DNA of 64,000 nucleotides from Pseudoduganella flava (GCF_007830495.1 NZ_VLKW01000001.1:558001-622000), one strand, 5' to 3'. Counted from the stretch's first letter, positions 51,382-61,033 are shown. Program-made: numbers and translations. The notes: generated by a model not told the origin, from the letters alone.

Positions 51382-54279
51382 TCAGCGGAACCGGTACTCC
51401 GCCGTCACGCGCAGCGAGCGGCCCTGCACGTCGTCGATGTCCTGTGGGATCACGCCGCCGCCGAATGCCTGGAACGCATAGGCATCGAACGGCGGGCGGT
51501 GATTGAACACATTACGTACGAACAGCGACAGCGTCAGGTTGCGGATGCCGCGCCAGCTCAGGTTGTAGTCCCAGCGCACGAACGAGCCCACGCGGCACTG
51601 GTCCGGCGTCCAGCCGCGCTCCTCGCAGGCTTGCGGCGTGTACTGCTCGTCATAGAAGTCCTGCTGCAGCGACGTGGCGCTGCGGAAGTTCGCCCGCAGC
51701 GTGTGCGCGAAGTCCCCTTGCGACAGCGTGGTGGTGACGTTTGCCACCGTCTTCGAGTAGTTCCAACGTCCGGCCAGGTTGTCGCCCCAGCTGCCGCCGT
51801 CCCGCGTCGGTGCCCACACGCGGTAGCGGAACAGGTATGTCGCGTTGCCGATCACGTCGAGCCGGCCCAGCGGCGTCGTGAAGCGCGAGCCCAGGCTCAC
51901 GTCCACGCCGCTGGTTTCCGTCTGCGCCGTGTTCTCGAACATGCCGGAGGTGGCCGCCAGCGGCCCGACGGTTACGCCATAGCGCGTCCGTTCCTCCGCC
52001 GTGAACGTGCCGTCCTGGCTGACGGGCAGCCGCTCGATCACGCCGGCCGGCAGCGAGTTTTCAGCGGCCAGCAGTTCGGCCGTGGTCTTCACGCCGATTT
52101 CATCCTTGCGCTTGATGCGCCACACGTCCACGGTGACGCTGGTGCCGCGCACGGGTTCCGCAACAAAGCCCACCGTCGCGCTGGTCGATACTTCCGGCTT
52201 CAGGCCCGGGTTGTTGCGCACGGTGTTGGACACGCCGGCCGCGCATTCGTTGCCCTCGACGGTATCGGCGCGAGCGGACAGCAAGGCCTTGTTCGGATCG
52301 GCGGCGGGCAGCGCATCGGATTGCGCGCGCAGATCGTTCGCCAGTGCCTGTGCCTGGTCGCAGCGCTTCGGATCGACGACGCCGTTATCGAACGCGAACT
52401 TGCTCGATTGCGCGCTCTCCGTCAGGTTCGGCGCCCGGAAGCCTTTCTCGAACGTCCCGCGCAGCATCAGCCGCGGCGACGGCTCCCACCGTGCGGCCAG
52501 CTTCGGCGACGCATGCGCCTTCACGTTCTTGAACTTGTCGACGCGCACGGCGCCGATCAGCTCGAGCTTGTCCGCCAGCGGCAGGTTCGCCTCGGTGAAC
52601 ACGGAGCTGTTGGTACGGCTCGCATTGGCCGTGGCCGCGCCGTTGCTGACGATGTCGCCCATCAGCAGGTTGGCGGTAGGGTTGATCTCGAACTTCTCGT
52701 GGCGCACTTCGCCGCCGACGGCGACGTTGACGCTGCGGCCGCCGAACTTCGCCACCTCGCCCGTGATCTTGCCGTCGATGAAGGTCTGCGTGATCTTGCC
52801 GTCGTAGCCGTTTTCCGGGAACAGCGTGGCCACCACTTCCGGCGTGTTGATCTGGCCCACGCGGTAGGCGCGGTTGAACAGCTGCGGGTCGTACGGGCCG
52901 GAATTGTCCGGATCGTCGGGGTTGTACGGCGTCGTCGCGCCGATCACCTGCTGAAAGCCGGACAGGCTGAAGAAGCTGCCGCGGCTGCGGTCCTTCGTCT
53001 TGCTCCCCATGATGCCGAGCGCCGTGTCCCAGTCGTAGCTGCCCAGGCTGCCGCGCAGGCCGGCCAGCGCGCGGTACTGGTCGCTGCTCGTGTGGCGGTA
53101 GGCCGGGTCGTCCGCGAAGCGGTAGCGGAACTCGGCTTCCTCGCCCAGCTGGTTCAGCGGATGTTCGAGCGGCAGGTAGCGATAGCTGAACGTGCGGCGC
53201 TGGCCTGTGGCGGGATCGCCCCACACGGCGTCCGACGTCGTCGAACCGTAGGTGGCCTGCGCGCTCAAGTAGTCCGTCTTCGTGTGCGAATACAGCACCT
53301 CGGCATAGGCCTGCGTGCTGGCGTTGATCGCATACTTGCCGGACAGGAGGGCATTGACGCGCTGGGACGCCGGCACCGCCTGGAAGTGCGCGAAGCGGTC
53401 GTACACGCACAGCCCGGCGGCGTTGCGCGCCGTGCAGCCGGGCAGTGCGCCTTGCCCGATGATGTTGCCGGGCCAGCTGAACGTCGACGGTGCGCCCCGC
53501 CAGCCGAACATCTGGCCGCTGCCGGGCGCGACGGGGGAAAACAGCTCGCCGTACTCGGGGTGGATGTCGTCGACGACCTGGCGCCAGTTGACGTCGTTGC
53601 GGCGGTAGACCTCGATGTTGGCAAGGATGTTGTAGCGGTCCGTGTCGAGATTGCCGATACCGCCCGTCAGCGCCGCGGTGGATTCGTGGAATACCGAGTT
53701 CTTCAGCGAGTTGTTGTACGCGGCGCGCGCCTGCACGCCGCTGAAGTCGGAGCGGGTAATGATGTTGATGACGCCGGCCACGGCATCGGAACCGTAGATG
53801 GCCGAGCCGCCGTTGCGCAGCACCTCGACTCTTTCGACGGCATCCAGCGGCAGCGTGTCCAGGTTCGTGAACACCTCGTTGTAGTCGGCCAGCGCATACG
53901 GCGCGACGCGGCGCGAGTTCAGCAGTACGAGTGTGGACTGCTTGCCGAGCCCGCGCAGCGACACGGACGACGCACCGCCGGCAAACGAAGCGCTGCCGCC
54001 CACGTCGGACAGCGCCTGGCGGTCCGTCGACGTCAGCGTGTCCATCAGCTCCTTCACGGTGTTCACGCCGAGGCGCGTGATGTCTTCCTTGCGGATCACC
54101 TGCACCGGCGTGGCCGTCTCGGCCTCGATGCGCTTCAGGTTCGAACCGGTGATGACGACCCGCTGCAAGCCCTGGTTGGTGGCGGCGTCCTGCTGCGCCA
54201 GCGCGGCCCGCGGCGGGCCGAACGCCAGCGCCATCGCCGCCACGCCCGCCTTCAGTATCAGATGCCCTTGCTTGTTCAT
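51382..54279 (-). CDS. TonB-dependent outer membrane receptor
   Basis: 965 aa. Signal peptide ~1-28 (FGPPRAALAQQD). The plug domain begins RVVITGSNLKRIEAETATPV and includes SVSLRGLGKQSTLVLLNSRR and VEVLRNGGSAIYGSDAVAGV; the C-terminal ~750 residues form the 22-strand barrel ending in Arg-Phe-Arg (EYRFR). This large GSNIKR-type branch, common in Oxalobacteraceae and Xanthomonadaceae, imports oligosaccharides or peptides rather than only siderophores. No transport partner is adjacent, so the substrate is open. Confidence 0.93.
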   Translation of the reverse strand: MNKQGHLILKAGVAAMALAFGPPRAALAQQDAATNQGLQRVVITGSNLKRIEAETATPVQVIRKEDITRLGVNTVKELMDTLTSTDRQALSDVGGSASFAGGASSVSLRGLGKQSTLVLLNSRRVAPYALADYNEVFTNLDTLPLDAVERVEVLRNGGSAIYGSDAVAGVINIITRSDFSGVQARAAYNNSLKNSVFHESTAALTGGIGNLDTDRYNILANIEVYRRNDVNWRQVVDDIHPEYGELFSPVAPGSGQMFGWRGAPSTFSWPGNIIGQGALPGCTARNAAGLCVYDRFAHFQAVPASQRVNALLSGKYAINASTQAYAEVLYSHTKTDYLSAQATYGSTTSDAVWGDPATGQRRTFSYRYLPLEHPLNQLGEEAEFRYRFADDPAYRHTSSDQYRALAGLRGSLGSYDWDTALGIMGSKTKDRSRGSFFSLSGFQQVIGATTPYNPDDPDNSGPYDPQLFNRAYRVGQINTPEVVATLFPENGYDGKITQTFIDGKITGEVAKFGGRSVNVAVGGEVRHEKFEINPTANLLMGDIVSNGAATANASRTNSSVFTEANLPLADKLELIGAVRVDKFKNVKAHASPKLAARWEPSPRLMLRGTFEKGFRAPNLTESAQSSKFAFDNGVVDPKRCDQAQALANDLRAQSDALPAADPNKALLSARADTVEGNECAAGVSNTVRNNPGLKPEVSTSATVGFVAEPVRGTSVTVDVWRIKRKDEIGVKTTAELLAAENSLPAGVIERLPVSQDGTFTAEERTRYGVTVGPLAATSGMFENTAQTETSGVDVSLGSRFTTPLGRLDVIGNATYLFRYRVWAPTRDGGSWGDNLAGRWNYSKTVANVTTTLSQGDFAHTLRANFRSATSLQQDFYDEQYTPQACEERGWTPDQCRVGSFVRWDYNLSWRGIRNLTLSLFVRNVFNHRPPFDAYAFQAFGGGVIPQDIDDVQGRSLRVTAEYRFR

Positions 54280-54576
54280 GCCTGCCTCCGTTGCGTGCGC
54301 ACCGGCCGATGTGGCGGCGCTCTTTTCAATCTAGGAGCCGCGATCGGGCGGGTCAACGGTGTGGGGGCGGGATGCGACATTTGTACAACGGCCGGGCGAG
54401 CTCGTGGGGAGGCACTGGGCCAGTCAAATTGGGTTGTGCATGTCCCGTACAGCCTGGAAAATCCGGAATGAAAGTTGCGGATTGATGACTGGGTTGAATC
54501 AGCCTGGCGCGGGAATATTCTGTCGCCGTTCTATTTGGCGGCCGTGATGCGCTTGCCGAAATCGGTCATAAAAAAA
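54280..54576. other. upstream region of the TonB receptor, no gene seen
   Basis: About 300 bases upstream of the receptor and downstream of the lipoprotein gene. It should hold the receptor promoter (minus strand), but no -35/-10 pair stands out. Short open frames here have no support. Confidence 0.5.
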
Positions 54577-54602
54577 ATGGCCCGCAACGCGGGCCATTTT
54601 TA
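54570..54602 (-). terminator. terminator of the lipoprotein gene
   Basis: ATGGCCCGC (54577-54585), AAC loop, GCGGGCCAT (54589-54597), flanked by an A-run on the left and T-run on the right. On the minus strand the hairpin is followed by a run of T, ending the lipoprotein transcript; it may work in both directions. Confidence 0.88.
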
Positions 54603-54619
54603 CCATCATGCCGGGAATA

Positions 54620-54904
54620 TCAACGCTTGACGGAATTGTCGTCCGCGTTGCTCGGGGTGCTCGGCGACGTGCCCGGTTGGGACGTCGTCGACGTGTTGCC
54701 GCTCTGGTTCCACTGGCCCGAATTCGTCGAGGAGCCGGAGGTGCTGGAGCCGGTGGCGCCGCTCGACGTGCTGCTGCCCGAGCTGGTGCTCGAGCCGGTT
54801 GCCGAGGTGTCGCCGCTCATGCCGCTGGAGTTCGTGTCGGTGGTGCTGCATGCGGCCAGGCCGAAGCACAGGGCTGCAGCGAAGAGAGCTTTGGTCATGG
54901 TCAT
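54620..54904 (-). CDS. small Ser/Gly/Thr-rich lipoprotein
   Basis: 94 aa. The lipoprotein signal MTMTKALFAAALCFGLAACS ends in the lipobox LAAC (Cys19). The mature part is almost entirely Ser, Gly and Thr with Asn/Gln (SSTSSGSSTSSGATGSSTSG), a disordered linker with no domain. RBS AGGAA before the ATG. Function unknown; a surface-exposed or periplasmic spacer is the most that can be said. Confidence 0.75.
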   Translation of the reverse strand: MTMTKALFAAALCFGLAACSTTDTNSSGMSGDTSATGSSTSSGSSTSSGATGSSTSGSSTNSGQWNQSGNTSTTSQPGTSPSTPSNADDNSVKR

Positions 54905-55109
54905 GATGTGTTCCTTTTCAGTGAGTTAATCATTTGACTCGAGCTTTGATGCTAGCATCGGATCAATGCGGGCCGCGCTCGATTGCCCTTTGTAAAACGC
55001 ATTTTCCGCCGGTGAATATCGATTCAATCGTGCATGGATTGACAGGGCGTTATTCGCATGTCAGCATCTATTTCCATTCCGCAATGCTTTGATTATCTGG
55101 AGTCCCCGC

Positions 55110-55493
55110 ATGGACGCATTAGCTTTCGACCAGCCCGATCTGGGCCAACGCCTCGCCGCGCTCAGCGACGAACAGATCGACGATGCGCCGTTCGGCATCA
55201 TCGGCTTCGATGAAACGACCGCCGTGCGCCGCTACAACCGCTTCGAAGCGCAGGCCGCCGGGCTGTCGCCGGTGAGCGTCCTGGGCCAGCCTTTCTTCAC
55301 CAGCGTGGCGCCATGCATGAACAACTTCATGGTGGCCCAGCGGTTCGAGGATGCGCTGGCCGACGGTAGCGGCCTCGACGATACGATCCCCTACGTGCTG
55401 ACATTGCGGATGCGCCCCACCAAAGTAAAGCTGCGCCTGCTGGCGCTGCCGGGAACGGCGCTGCGCTACGTGCTGGTCCAGCGGCAGTCGTGA
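55110..55493 (+). CDS. pyp: photoactive yellow protein homologue
   Basis: 127 aa against 125 in Halorhodospira PYP, alignable end to end: FDQPDLGQRLAALSDEQIDD, APFGIIGFDE, then RYNRFEAQAAG, FFTSVAPCMNNF and MRPTKVKLRL. Chromophore positions fall at the classic numbers: Tyr42, Glu46 and the p-coumarate thioester Cys69. Thr50 and Arg52 are replaced by Ala and Leu, which should alter colour or photocycle rate. PYPs are cytoplasmic blue-light sensors. The next gene starts within this stop codon (GTGA) and encodes a GGDEF-EAL protein, the likely output. Tyrosine ammonia-lyase and coumarate ligase genes are not in the window. Confidence 0.87.
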   Translation: MDALAFDQPDLGQRLAALSDEQIDDAPFGIIGFDETTAVRRYNRFEAQAAGLSPVSVLGQPFFTSVAPCMNNFMVAQRFEDALADGSGLDDTIPYVLTLRMRPTKVKLRLLALPGTALRYVLVQRQS

Positions 55494-58048
55494 GCGGCGC
55501 GCTGCACGGCGGGCAGGATGCGGCGGCCGAACACGAGGCGCTGATCCAGTTCCTGTATCTCGCACCCGTCGGCCTCGTGCAGGCGCGCGCGGATGGCGAG
55601 ATCGTGCTGATCAACCCGATCTCGGCGCAGCTGTTGATGCCGCTGTCGCGCGACGGCAACCTGGACAACCTGTTCACCGCGCTGCACGGCCTGGCGCCCG
55701 ACCTGCGCGCGCAGTGCGAGCGCTTCGCCGCGCCGCGTGGCGTCATCTGCGACGGCGTGCACCTGCGCGTACACGGCGGCCATCCGGGCGGCCCGCAGAT
55801 TCTTGCGCTGTCGCTCGTCAAGCTCGACGCGGCGCGCCTGATGGCCGTGCTGCAGGATGTGACGGCCCAGGTGTTGCGCGAGCGCCAGCTGCGCCGCAGC
55901 GATGCGTGGCTGGGCGCGCTGCTTGCCAGCGTCACCGACTATGCTCTCGTCAGCCTGGATCGCCTCGGTCGCATCGAGCGGTGGAACGACAGCATCGGCC
56001 GCGTCACCGGCCACCGGCCGGACGTCGTCGGCAAGTCGTATGCGCTGTTCGACCCGGAGACTGCGGCGGCGCCGCAGCGTGCCACCGAACGCCTGCGCGA
56101 GGCGGATGCGCACGGCTGGATCGTCGACGAGGGCATGCGCGTGCGCGCCGACGGCACGCGCTTCCTGGCCAGTGCGATGATCTCGCCGCTGCCGGAACGC
56201 GACCCCGATGCGCCGGACACGGAAGCGGCTTACTGCCTCGTGCTGCGCGATTGCACGGAGCGCGCGGCGGCAAGCCCGCCGCCCGCCGCGGTGCCCGAGC
56301 GCGACACGGAGCACGACGACAAGCTGGCCTACGAGGCGCTGATCCAGTTCCTGTACCGCACGCCGATCGGCCTGCTGCAGGCGGACCGGGATGGCGCGAT
56401 CGAGATGATGAACCCGATGGCCGCGCAGCTGCTGATGCCGCTGGCGCCGGACGGCGCGATGGACGACCTGTACGCCGTGTTCGGCATTGTGGCGCCGGAC
56501 CTGCGCGCGGCCGTGGCGCGCTGCGCGGCGCCGTCCGGCGTCGTCGTCGAGGGCTTGCGCATCGAGCTGCCGGACGGCCGCAACGGGCCGCAGGTGCTGT
56601 CGCTGTCGGTGATGAAGCTCGACCCGCAGCGCGTGATGGCGGCCGTCAGCGACATCACGCTGGACGAGCGCCGCGAGCAGGAGCGCCTGGCCAGCCGGCT
56701 CTCGTCGGCCGCGCGGATGGATGCGTTGACGCGCATGCCGAACCGCGCCGCCGTGCAGGAAGCGCTGCGCGCCATCCTGGCACGCGAGCCTCGCAAGGAA
56801 GGGGAAGGCGGCTTCGCGCTGCTGTTCATCAATTGCGACCGCTTCCGCCAGGTCAACGACACGCTGGGCCAGACGCTCGGCGACCAGCTGCTGGTGCTGA
56901 TGGCGGAGCGCATCCGCAACGTGCTGCGCCCGCCGACGGACCGCATCGTGACGGATGCGCGCGGCGGCCAGGTGGCGGCGCGCGTGGGCGGCGACGAATT
57001 CGTCGTCGTGCTGGACGGCCTGCGCCGCGTCGAGGATGCCGAGAGCGTGGCGGCGCGCCTGATCGCCGCGATCGGCCGCGGCTACCACCTGCAGGGCCAC
57101 GACGTAGTGTGCAACGTCAGCGTCGGCATCGTCTGGGGCGACCAGCACGAGCCGGACGAACTGCTGCGCGACGCCGGCATCGCGATGGTCGAAGCCAAGC
57201 GTGCCGGCGGTGCCCGCGCCGTTCGCTTCGAGCCGGCGATGCGCGAGCGCGCGGCGCGCCGCAGCGACATCGAAACGGAACTGCGCCAGGCGCTGCAAGG
57301 CGACCAGCTGTTCGTCGTCTACCAGCCCGTGGTGGCGTTGCGGCCGGACGGCGGCACGGACCGCGCGGCCGGCGTCGAGGCGCTGGTGCGTTGGCGCCAT
57401 CCCGTGCGCGGCATCGTGCCGCCCGTCGAATTCATCGGCGTGGCCGAGGAGTGCGGCCTGATCGGCGCGCTGGGCGACTTCGTGCTGGAGCGCGCATGCC
57501 GCGACTTCATGGGCTGGCGCGCCGCGCTGGGCGAACTGGCGCCGCGGCTGATGGCGGTGAACCTGTCGCGCGCCCAGCTGGGCCAGCAGGACTGGGCGGG
57601 CACCGTCGCCCGCATCCTCGGCGAGGCGGGCATGGATGCGCGCAACCTGCAGCTGGAGGTGACGGAAAGCCTGGCGGCGCAGGATACCGACGTGCAGCAG
57701 CGCCTGCACGAGCTGAAGGCGCTCGGCGTGACGCTGGCGCTGGACGATTTCGGCACTGGCTATTCGTCGCTCGCCAGCCTCCACCTGCTGCCGGTGGACA
57801 CGGTGAAGATCGACCGATCGTTCGTCAGCCAGAGCGAAACGAGCCAGCACCACCGGGTGCTGATCGAAGCCACCGTGAAGGTGGCGCAAAGCCTGGGCAT
57901 GAACACGGTGGCCGAGGGCATCGAAACGCGCGAGCAGGCGAATGTCGTGCGCACGCTGCAATGCGACAAGGGCCAGGGCTATCTGTACAGCCGCCCGTTG
58001 GAGGCCGATGCGCTGGTGGCGTGGCTTACGCAGAGCGGCGACGCCTGA
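55490..58048 (+). CDS. PAS-PAS-PAS-GGDEF-EAL c-di-GMP protein
   Basis: 852 aa. Domain order: PAS-like 1 (~15-130), PAS 2 (~135-255, SDAWLGALLASVTDYALVSL), PAS-like 3 (~280-400), GGDEF (~405-570), EAL (~590-850). PAS-like 1 and 3 are clear duplicates (EALIQFLY-xP-GL-QA). Both catalytic signatures are intact: RVGGDEFVVVL for cyclase and VEALVRWRHP, EVTES, DDFGTGYSSLASLHLL for phosphodiesterase, so it may make and break c-di-GMP. Translation is coupled to the PYP gene by a 4-nt overlap, suggesting light-controlled activity through PAS contacts. No membrane segment is seen, so it is cytoplasmic. Confidence 0.92.
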   Translation: MSGALHGGQDAAAEHEALIQFLYLAPVGLVQARADGEIVLINPISAQLLMPLSRDGNLDNLFTALHGLAPDLRAQCERFAAPRGVICDGVHLRVHGGHPGGPQILALSLVKLDAARLMAVLQDVTAQVLRERQLRRSDAWLGALLASVTDYALVSLDRLGRIERWNDSIGRVTGHRPDVVGKSYALFDPETAAAPQRATERLREADAHGWIVDEGMRVRADGTRFLASAMISPLPERDPDAPDTEAAYCLVLRDCTERAAASPPPAAVPERDTEHDDKLAYEALIQFLYRTPIGLLQADRDGAIEMMNPMAAQLLMPLAPDGAMDDLYAVFGIVAPDLRAAVARCAAPSGVVVEGLRIELPDGRNGPQVLSLSVMKLDPQRVMAAVSDITLDERREQERLASRLSSAARMDALTRMPNRAAVQEALRAILAREPRKEGEGGFALLFINCDRFRQVNDTLGQTLGDQLLVLMAERIRNVLRPPTDRIVTDARGGQVAARVGGDEFVVVLDGLRRVEDAESVAARLIAAIGRGYHLQGHDVVCNVSVGIVWGDQHEPDELLRDAGIAMVEAKRAGGARAVRFEPAMRERAARRSDIETELRQALQGDQLFVVYQPVVALRPDGGTDRAAGVEALVRWRHPVRGIVPPVEFIGVAEECGLIGALGDFVLERACRDFMGWRAALGELAPRLMAVNLSRAQLGQQDWAGTVARILGEAGMDARNLQLEVTESLAAQDTDVQQRLHELKALGVTLALDDFGTGYSSLASLHLLPVDTVKIDRSFVSQSETSQHHRVLIEATVKVAQSLGMNTVAEGIETREQANVVRTLQCDKGQGYLYSRPLEADALVAWLTQSGDA

Positions 58049-58050
58049 AC

Positions 58051-58090
58051 CGGTTGCCGGCTAGCCTGCTGGCTTGATTGCCGGCAACCG
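58051..58090. repeat. 11-bp inverted repeat after the GGDEF-EAL gene
   Basis: CGGTTGCCGGC (58051-58061) and GCCGGCAACCG (58080-58090) are exact complements around 18 nt, starting 2 nt after the stop codon. There is no T-run, so it is an mRNA 3' stabiliser or a factor-dependent terminator. Confidence 0.5.
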
Positions 58091-58152
58091 CGCGTCCGGC
58101 ATCGTGATATTCCATTAATCTTGTGCCTGGTTATCAGCATGCGGGCACCACC

Positions 58153-58362
58153 ATGAACCCCAGATATGACGAACTGACAGCGCAATACTTACAGGTTGGG
58201 CTGATCTACAAGACGATGCTGGGTGTCAAGGATGCGGAGGCGTACCTGCAGTCGGTCGGGATCCCGGGCCACCTGATCTACCGGGTCCTGCACTCCGACG
58301 AGCACCGCCATTTGCTGTCGGGGCAATCCGTTCCCGGCACCGGCGACCTGCATGGGCGCTGA
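58153..58362 (+). CDS. small hypothetical protein
   Basis: 69 aa, starting MNPRYDELTAQYLQVGLIYK and including DAEAYLQSVGIPGHLIYRVL. Mostly helical and soluble. The codon pattern and the conserved-looking helical core suggest a real gene, but there is no strong ribosome site and no family I recognise. It follows the light/c-di-GMP pair by ~100 nt and converges on the orphan zincin gene. Confidence 0.5.
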   Translation: MNPRYDELTAQYLQVGLIYKTMLGVKDAEAYLQSVGIPGHLIYRVLHSDEHRHLLSGQSVPGTGDLHGR

Positions 58363-58394
58363 CCGTAAGCGTGCCTGCCGGCGCCGCCGGTGGG

Positions 58395-59003
58395 TCACGC
58401 GGAGCGGCGCCGCCTGAGCCAGTTCAACAGCGGGGCCGGGCAGCGCGGCAGGTGGGCGCAGCTGCACGGGTCGGCCAGGAAGCCGGCCAGCACTTCCTCG
58501 AACAGCGGGGCCGCTGTCGCATAATGCGGCTGGCGCATCGCGCCGGGCAGGCCGAGCGTCTGCAGCGCGAACCAGTCCGCCAGCAGGTCGCCCTGCGCTT
58601 CCATGTTGAAATCGGCCAGCCGCTTGCCGGGCGCCAGTTCGTAGCGGTACGACAGGCCGATGCGCACGGCGCCCCGCGCCATCACCGGGTAGCCCAGCTG
58701 CCACTGCCACACGTGCACCATCTCGTGCATGAACCACAACAGCCGCCATGCCGGCTCGCGCGCGAAATCGGCGCGGTAGTCCTGCGGGTGGTACCAGATG
58801 TGGCCATCCGGCGACATTGCCGTGTGCCGCCACTGCAACGCAAACGGCAGCCAGCCGCGTGCGTGCACGCGCACGCGGGCATAATCGATCGCATCCCCGA
58901 ACAGAGTGTGGCACCAGGCGATTTCGCCATCGGTCAGGCACCGTGCCGGGTAGGGGAAATCGGGACTTACTAGTTCAGGTGGCCTATTGTTGCCCTGCAT
59001 CAC
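58395..59003 (-). CDS. orphan vgr-related zincin metallopeptidase-like protein
   Basis: 202 aa. It aligns with the C-terminal domain of the PAAR protein at 14627-15849: LTDGEIAWCHTLFGDAIDYARVR, MSPDGHIWYHPQDYRADFA, then FMHEMVHVWQWQLGYPVMARG (HExxH) and DFNMEAQGDLLADWFAL. No PAAR domain, signal peptide or immunity gene is attached. Such stand-alone vgr-related proteins may be T6SS cargo carried in trans or a housekeeping relative of the effector. Start at 59003; a second ATG follows immediately. Confidence 0.72.
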   Translation of the reverse strand: MMQGNNRPPELVSPDFPYPARCLTDGEIAWCHTLFGDAIDYARVRVHARGWLPFALQWRHTAMSPDGHIWYHPQDYRADFAREPAWRLLWFMHEMVHVWQWQLGYPVMARGAVRIGLSYRYELAPGKRLADFNMEAQGDLLADWFALQTLGLPGAMRQPHYATAAPLFEEVLAGFLADPCSCAHLPRCPAPLLNWLRRRRSA

Positions 59004-59056
59004 TAATTGGAAGATGTATGCTTCACGAATGAATTTCTAGTTTCGGAGAGTACCCC

Positions 59057-61033
59057 ATGCAGTTCCTGGCCAGCTTGAAATTGCTGCAAAAATTCCTGAT
59101 CCTCGCGATCATTTCGATGGTCATGGCGGCGATTCCCAGCCTCCTGTACCTCCGCACAGCCAGCGACGCGCTGGCCGGCTACCAGGCCGAGCAGCAGGGC
59201 ATACCCGCCGTCACGCGCGTGCTGAAGGCCGTGCAGCTGACACAGCAGCATCGCGGCCTGTCCGCCGTCGTGCTGGCCGGCGGCGCCGCATCCGAACCGC
59301 GCCGCGCCGCCAAGCAGCAGGAGGCCGACACGGCGTACCGCGACGTCGACGGCGTCGTCGAGGCCACGGGCGACAAGGAGCTGGCGGCCCTGTGGGCCGA
59401 TGCCCGGCGCGAGTGGCAATCGGTCGCCGCCGCCGTCGCGCAGCGCAGCCTCGCGCCAGCCGACAGTTTCAGCCGCCACTCGGCGCTGATCGGCAACCTG
59501 ATGCGCCTGCAGGAACTGGTGGGCGACCATTATGGCCTGTCGCTCGACACCGAGCCCGATACGTACTACCTGCTGCAGGCCACCGTGTACCAGATGCCCG
59601 TGCTGACGGAAGAACTGGGCCGGCTGCGCGCCCGTACGTCCGTGTTGCTGACGCGCGCCGAAGCATCACCGCAGGAACGCCTTGCCGTCTCCGCGCTGCT
59701 GGCGCGTGCCGAGGACCGTTTGGGCCAGACGCTCAATGCGTTCGACAAGTCGGCCCGCGCCAACCCGCGCTTCGCCACCGAACTGGGGCCGCGCATGAAG
59801 GAAACGGCGGACACGGTGCGCGCGCTGACGAAGCGCGCCAACGACGAGGTGGTGGTGCCGGCCGCGTTGACCGCATCGTCCGATGCATTCTTCGCCGCCG
59901 CGACGCAGACGATCGATGCGCTGTTCGCACTGAACGAAGCGGCGCGCACGCAGCTCGACGCGGCGCTGGAGCAGCGCACCGCCAGCTTCGAGCGCGCCCG
60001 CCTGCTGATGGTGCTGGCCTTGCTGGCGCTGGTCGCCGTCGCCAGCGGCATCGGCATGCTGATCGCCCGCTCGGTGACGGTGCCGATGAACCGCGCCGTG
60101 GAAGTGGCACAGCGCGTCGCCGCGGGCAACCTCGATAACACGTTCGACGTGGGCCCGGAAAATGAAGTAGGCCAGATGCTGCGCGCGCTGCGCGACATGA
60201 ACGAGAGCCTGCGCGGCATCGTCGGCAACGTGCGCCACAGCGTCGACGCGATCAGCTCCGCGACGGCCGACATCGCCAGCGGCAATGCCGACCTGTCGGC
60301 CCGCATCGAGGCGCAGGCATCGAACCTGGAAGAGACGGCGTCGTCGATGGAGGAATTGACGGCGACGGTGCGCCAGAACGTCGACAACGCCCACCATGCG
60401 AACACGCTGGTGCAGCAGGCGCGCGACGCTGCGCAGCAGGGCAGCGACGTCGTGCTGCGCGTCGTCGACACGATGGGCGAGATCGACGCCAGCGCGCGGC
60501 GCATCGTCGACATCATCGCCGTCATCGACGGCATCGCGTTCCAGACCAATATCCTGGCGCTGAATGCGGCAGTGGAAGCGGCGCGCGCCGGCGAGCAGGG
60601 CCGCGGCTTCGCCGTCGTCGCCAGCGAGGTGCGCACGCTGGCGCAGCGCTCGGCCGCGGCGGCCAAGGAAATCAAGGACCTGATCGGCACGAGCGTCGAC
60701 AAGGTCGGCGTCGGCAACGCGCTGGCGGGCAGCGCGGGCGCGGCGATGACGCGCATCCTCGACAGCGTGCGCAGCGTGGCGGGCCTGATGCAAGAGATCG
60801 CGCAGGCATCGAACGAACAGAGCTCCGGCATCGAGCAGGTGAACATCGCGATCACGCAGATCGACGACGTCACGCAGCACAATGCCGCGCTGGTGGAGGA
60901 AACGGCGGCCGCATCGGCCAGCCTGGAAGAACAGGCGCGGGCGCTGGTGCGCACGGTGGGGGTGTTCAAGCTGGGCGATGAGCCCGCGTCGGCACGTGCG
61001 ACGACGCGCGCCGTCGTTATGGCCGGTAGCTGA
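59057..61033 (+). CDS. methyl-accepting chemotaxis protein
   Basis: 658 aa. Transmembrane helix 1 (~10-30, [20 protein letters not shown]), a long periplasmic four-helix ligand region rich in heptads (~35-310), helix 2 (~317-337, [20 protein letters not shown]), HAMP (~335-390) and the signalling domain with the hairpin tip [20 protein letters not shown] (~495). The C-terminal [20 protein letters not shown] matches the partial receptor at 2-253. No CheR-binding pentapeptide ends the protein. Ligand unknown. The stop overlaps the convergent gene by 17 nt. Confidence 0.95.
   Translation: MQFLASLKLLQKFLILAIISMVMAAIPSLLYLRTASDALAGYQAEQQGIPAVTRVLKAVQLTQQHRGLSAVVLAGGAASEPRRAAKQQEADTAYRDVDGVVEATGDKELAALWADARREWQSVAAAVAQRSLAPADSFSRHSALIGNLMRLQELVGDHYGLSLDTEPDTYYLLQATVYQMPVLTEELGRLRARTSVLLTRAEASPQERLAVSALLARAEDRLGQTLNAFDKSARANPRFATELGPRMKETADTVRALTKRANDEVVVPAALTASSDAFFAAATQTIDALFALNEAARTQLDAALEQRTASFERARLLMVLALLALVAVASGIGMLIARSVTVPMNRAVEVAQRVAAGNLDNTFDVGPENEVGQMLRALRDMNESLRGIVGNVRHSVDAISSATADIASGNADLSARIEAQASNLEETASSMEELTATVRQNVDNAHHANTLVQQARDAAQQGSDVVLRVVDTMGEIDASARRIVDIIAVIDGIAFQTNILALNAAVEAARAGEQGRGFAVVASEVRTLAQRSAAAAKEIKDLIGTSVDKVGVGNALAGSAGAAMTRILDSVRSVAGLMQEIAQASNEQSSGIEQVNIAITQIDDVTQHNAALVEETAAASASLEEQARALVRTVGVFKLGDEPASARATTRAVVMAGS

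Noticed and set aside
51499-54471. 990-codon plus-strand frame opposite the TonB receptor
   Set aside because: Antisense shadow of a clear receptor gene with no domain of its own.
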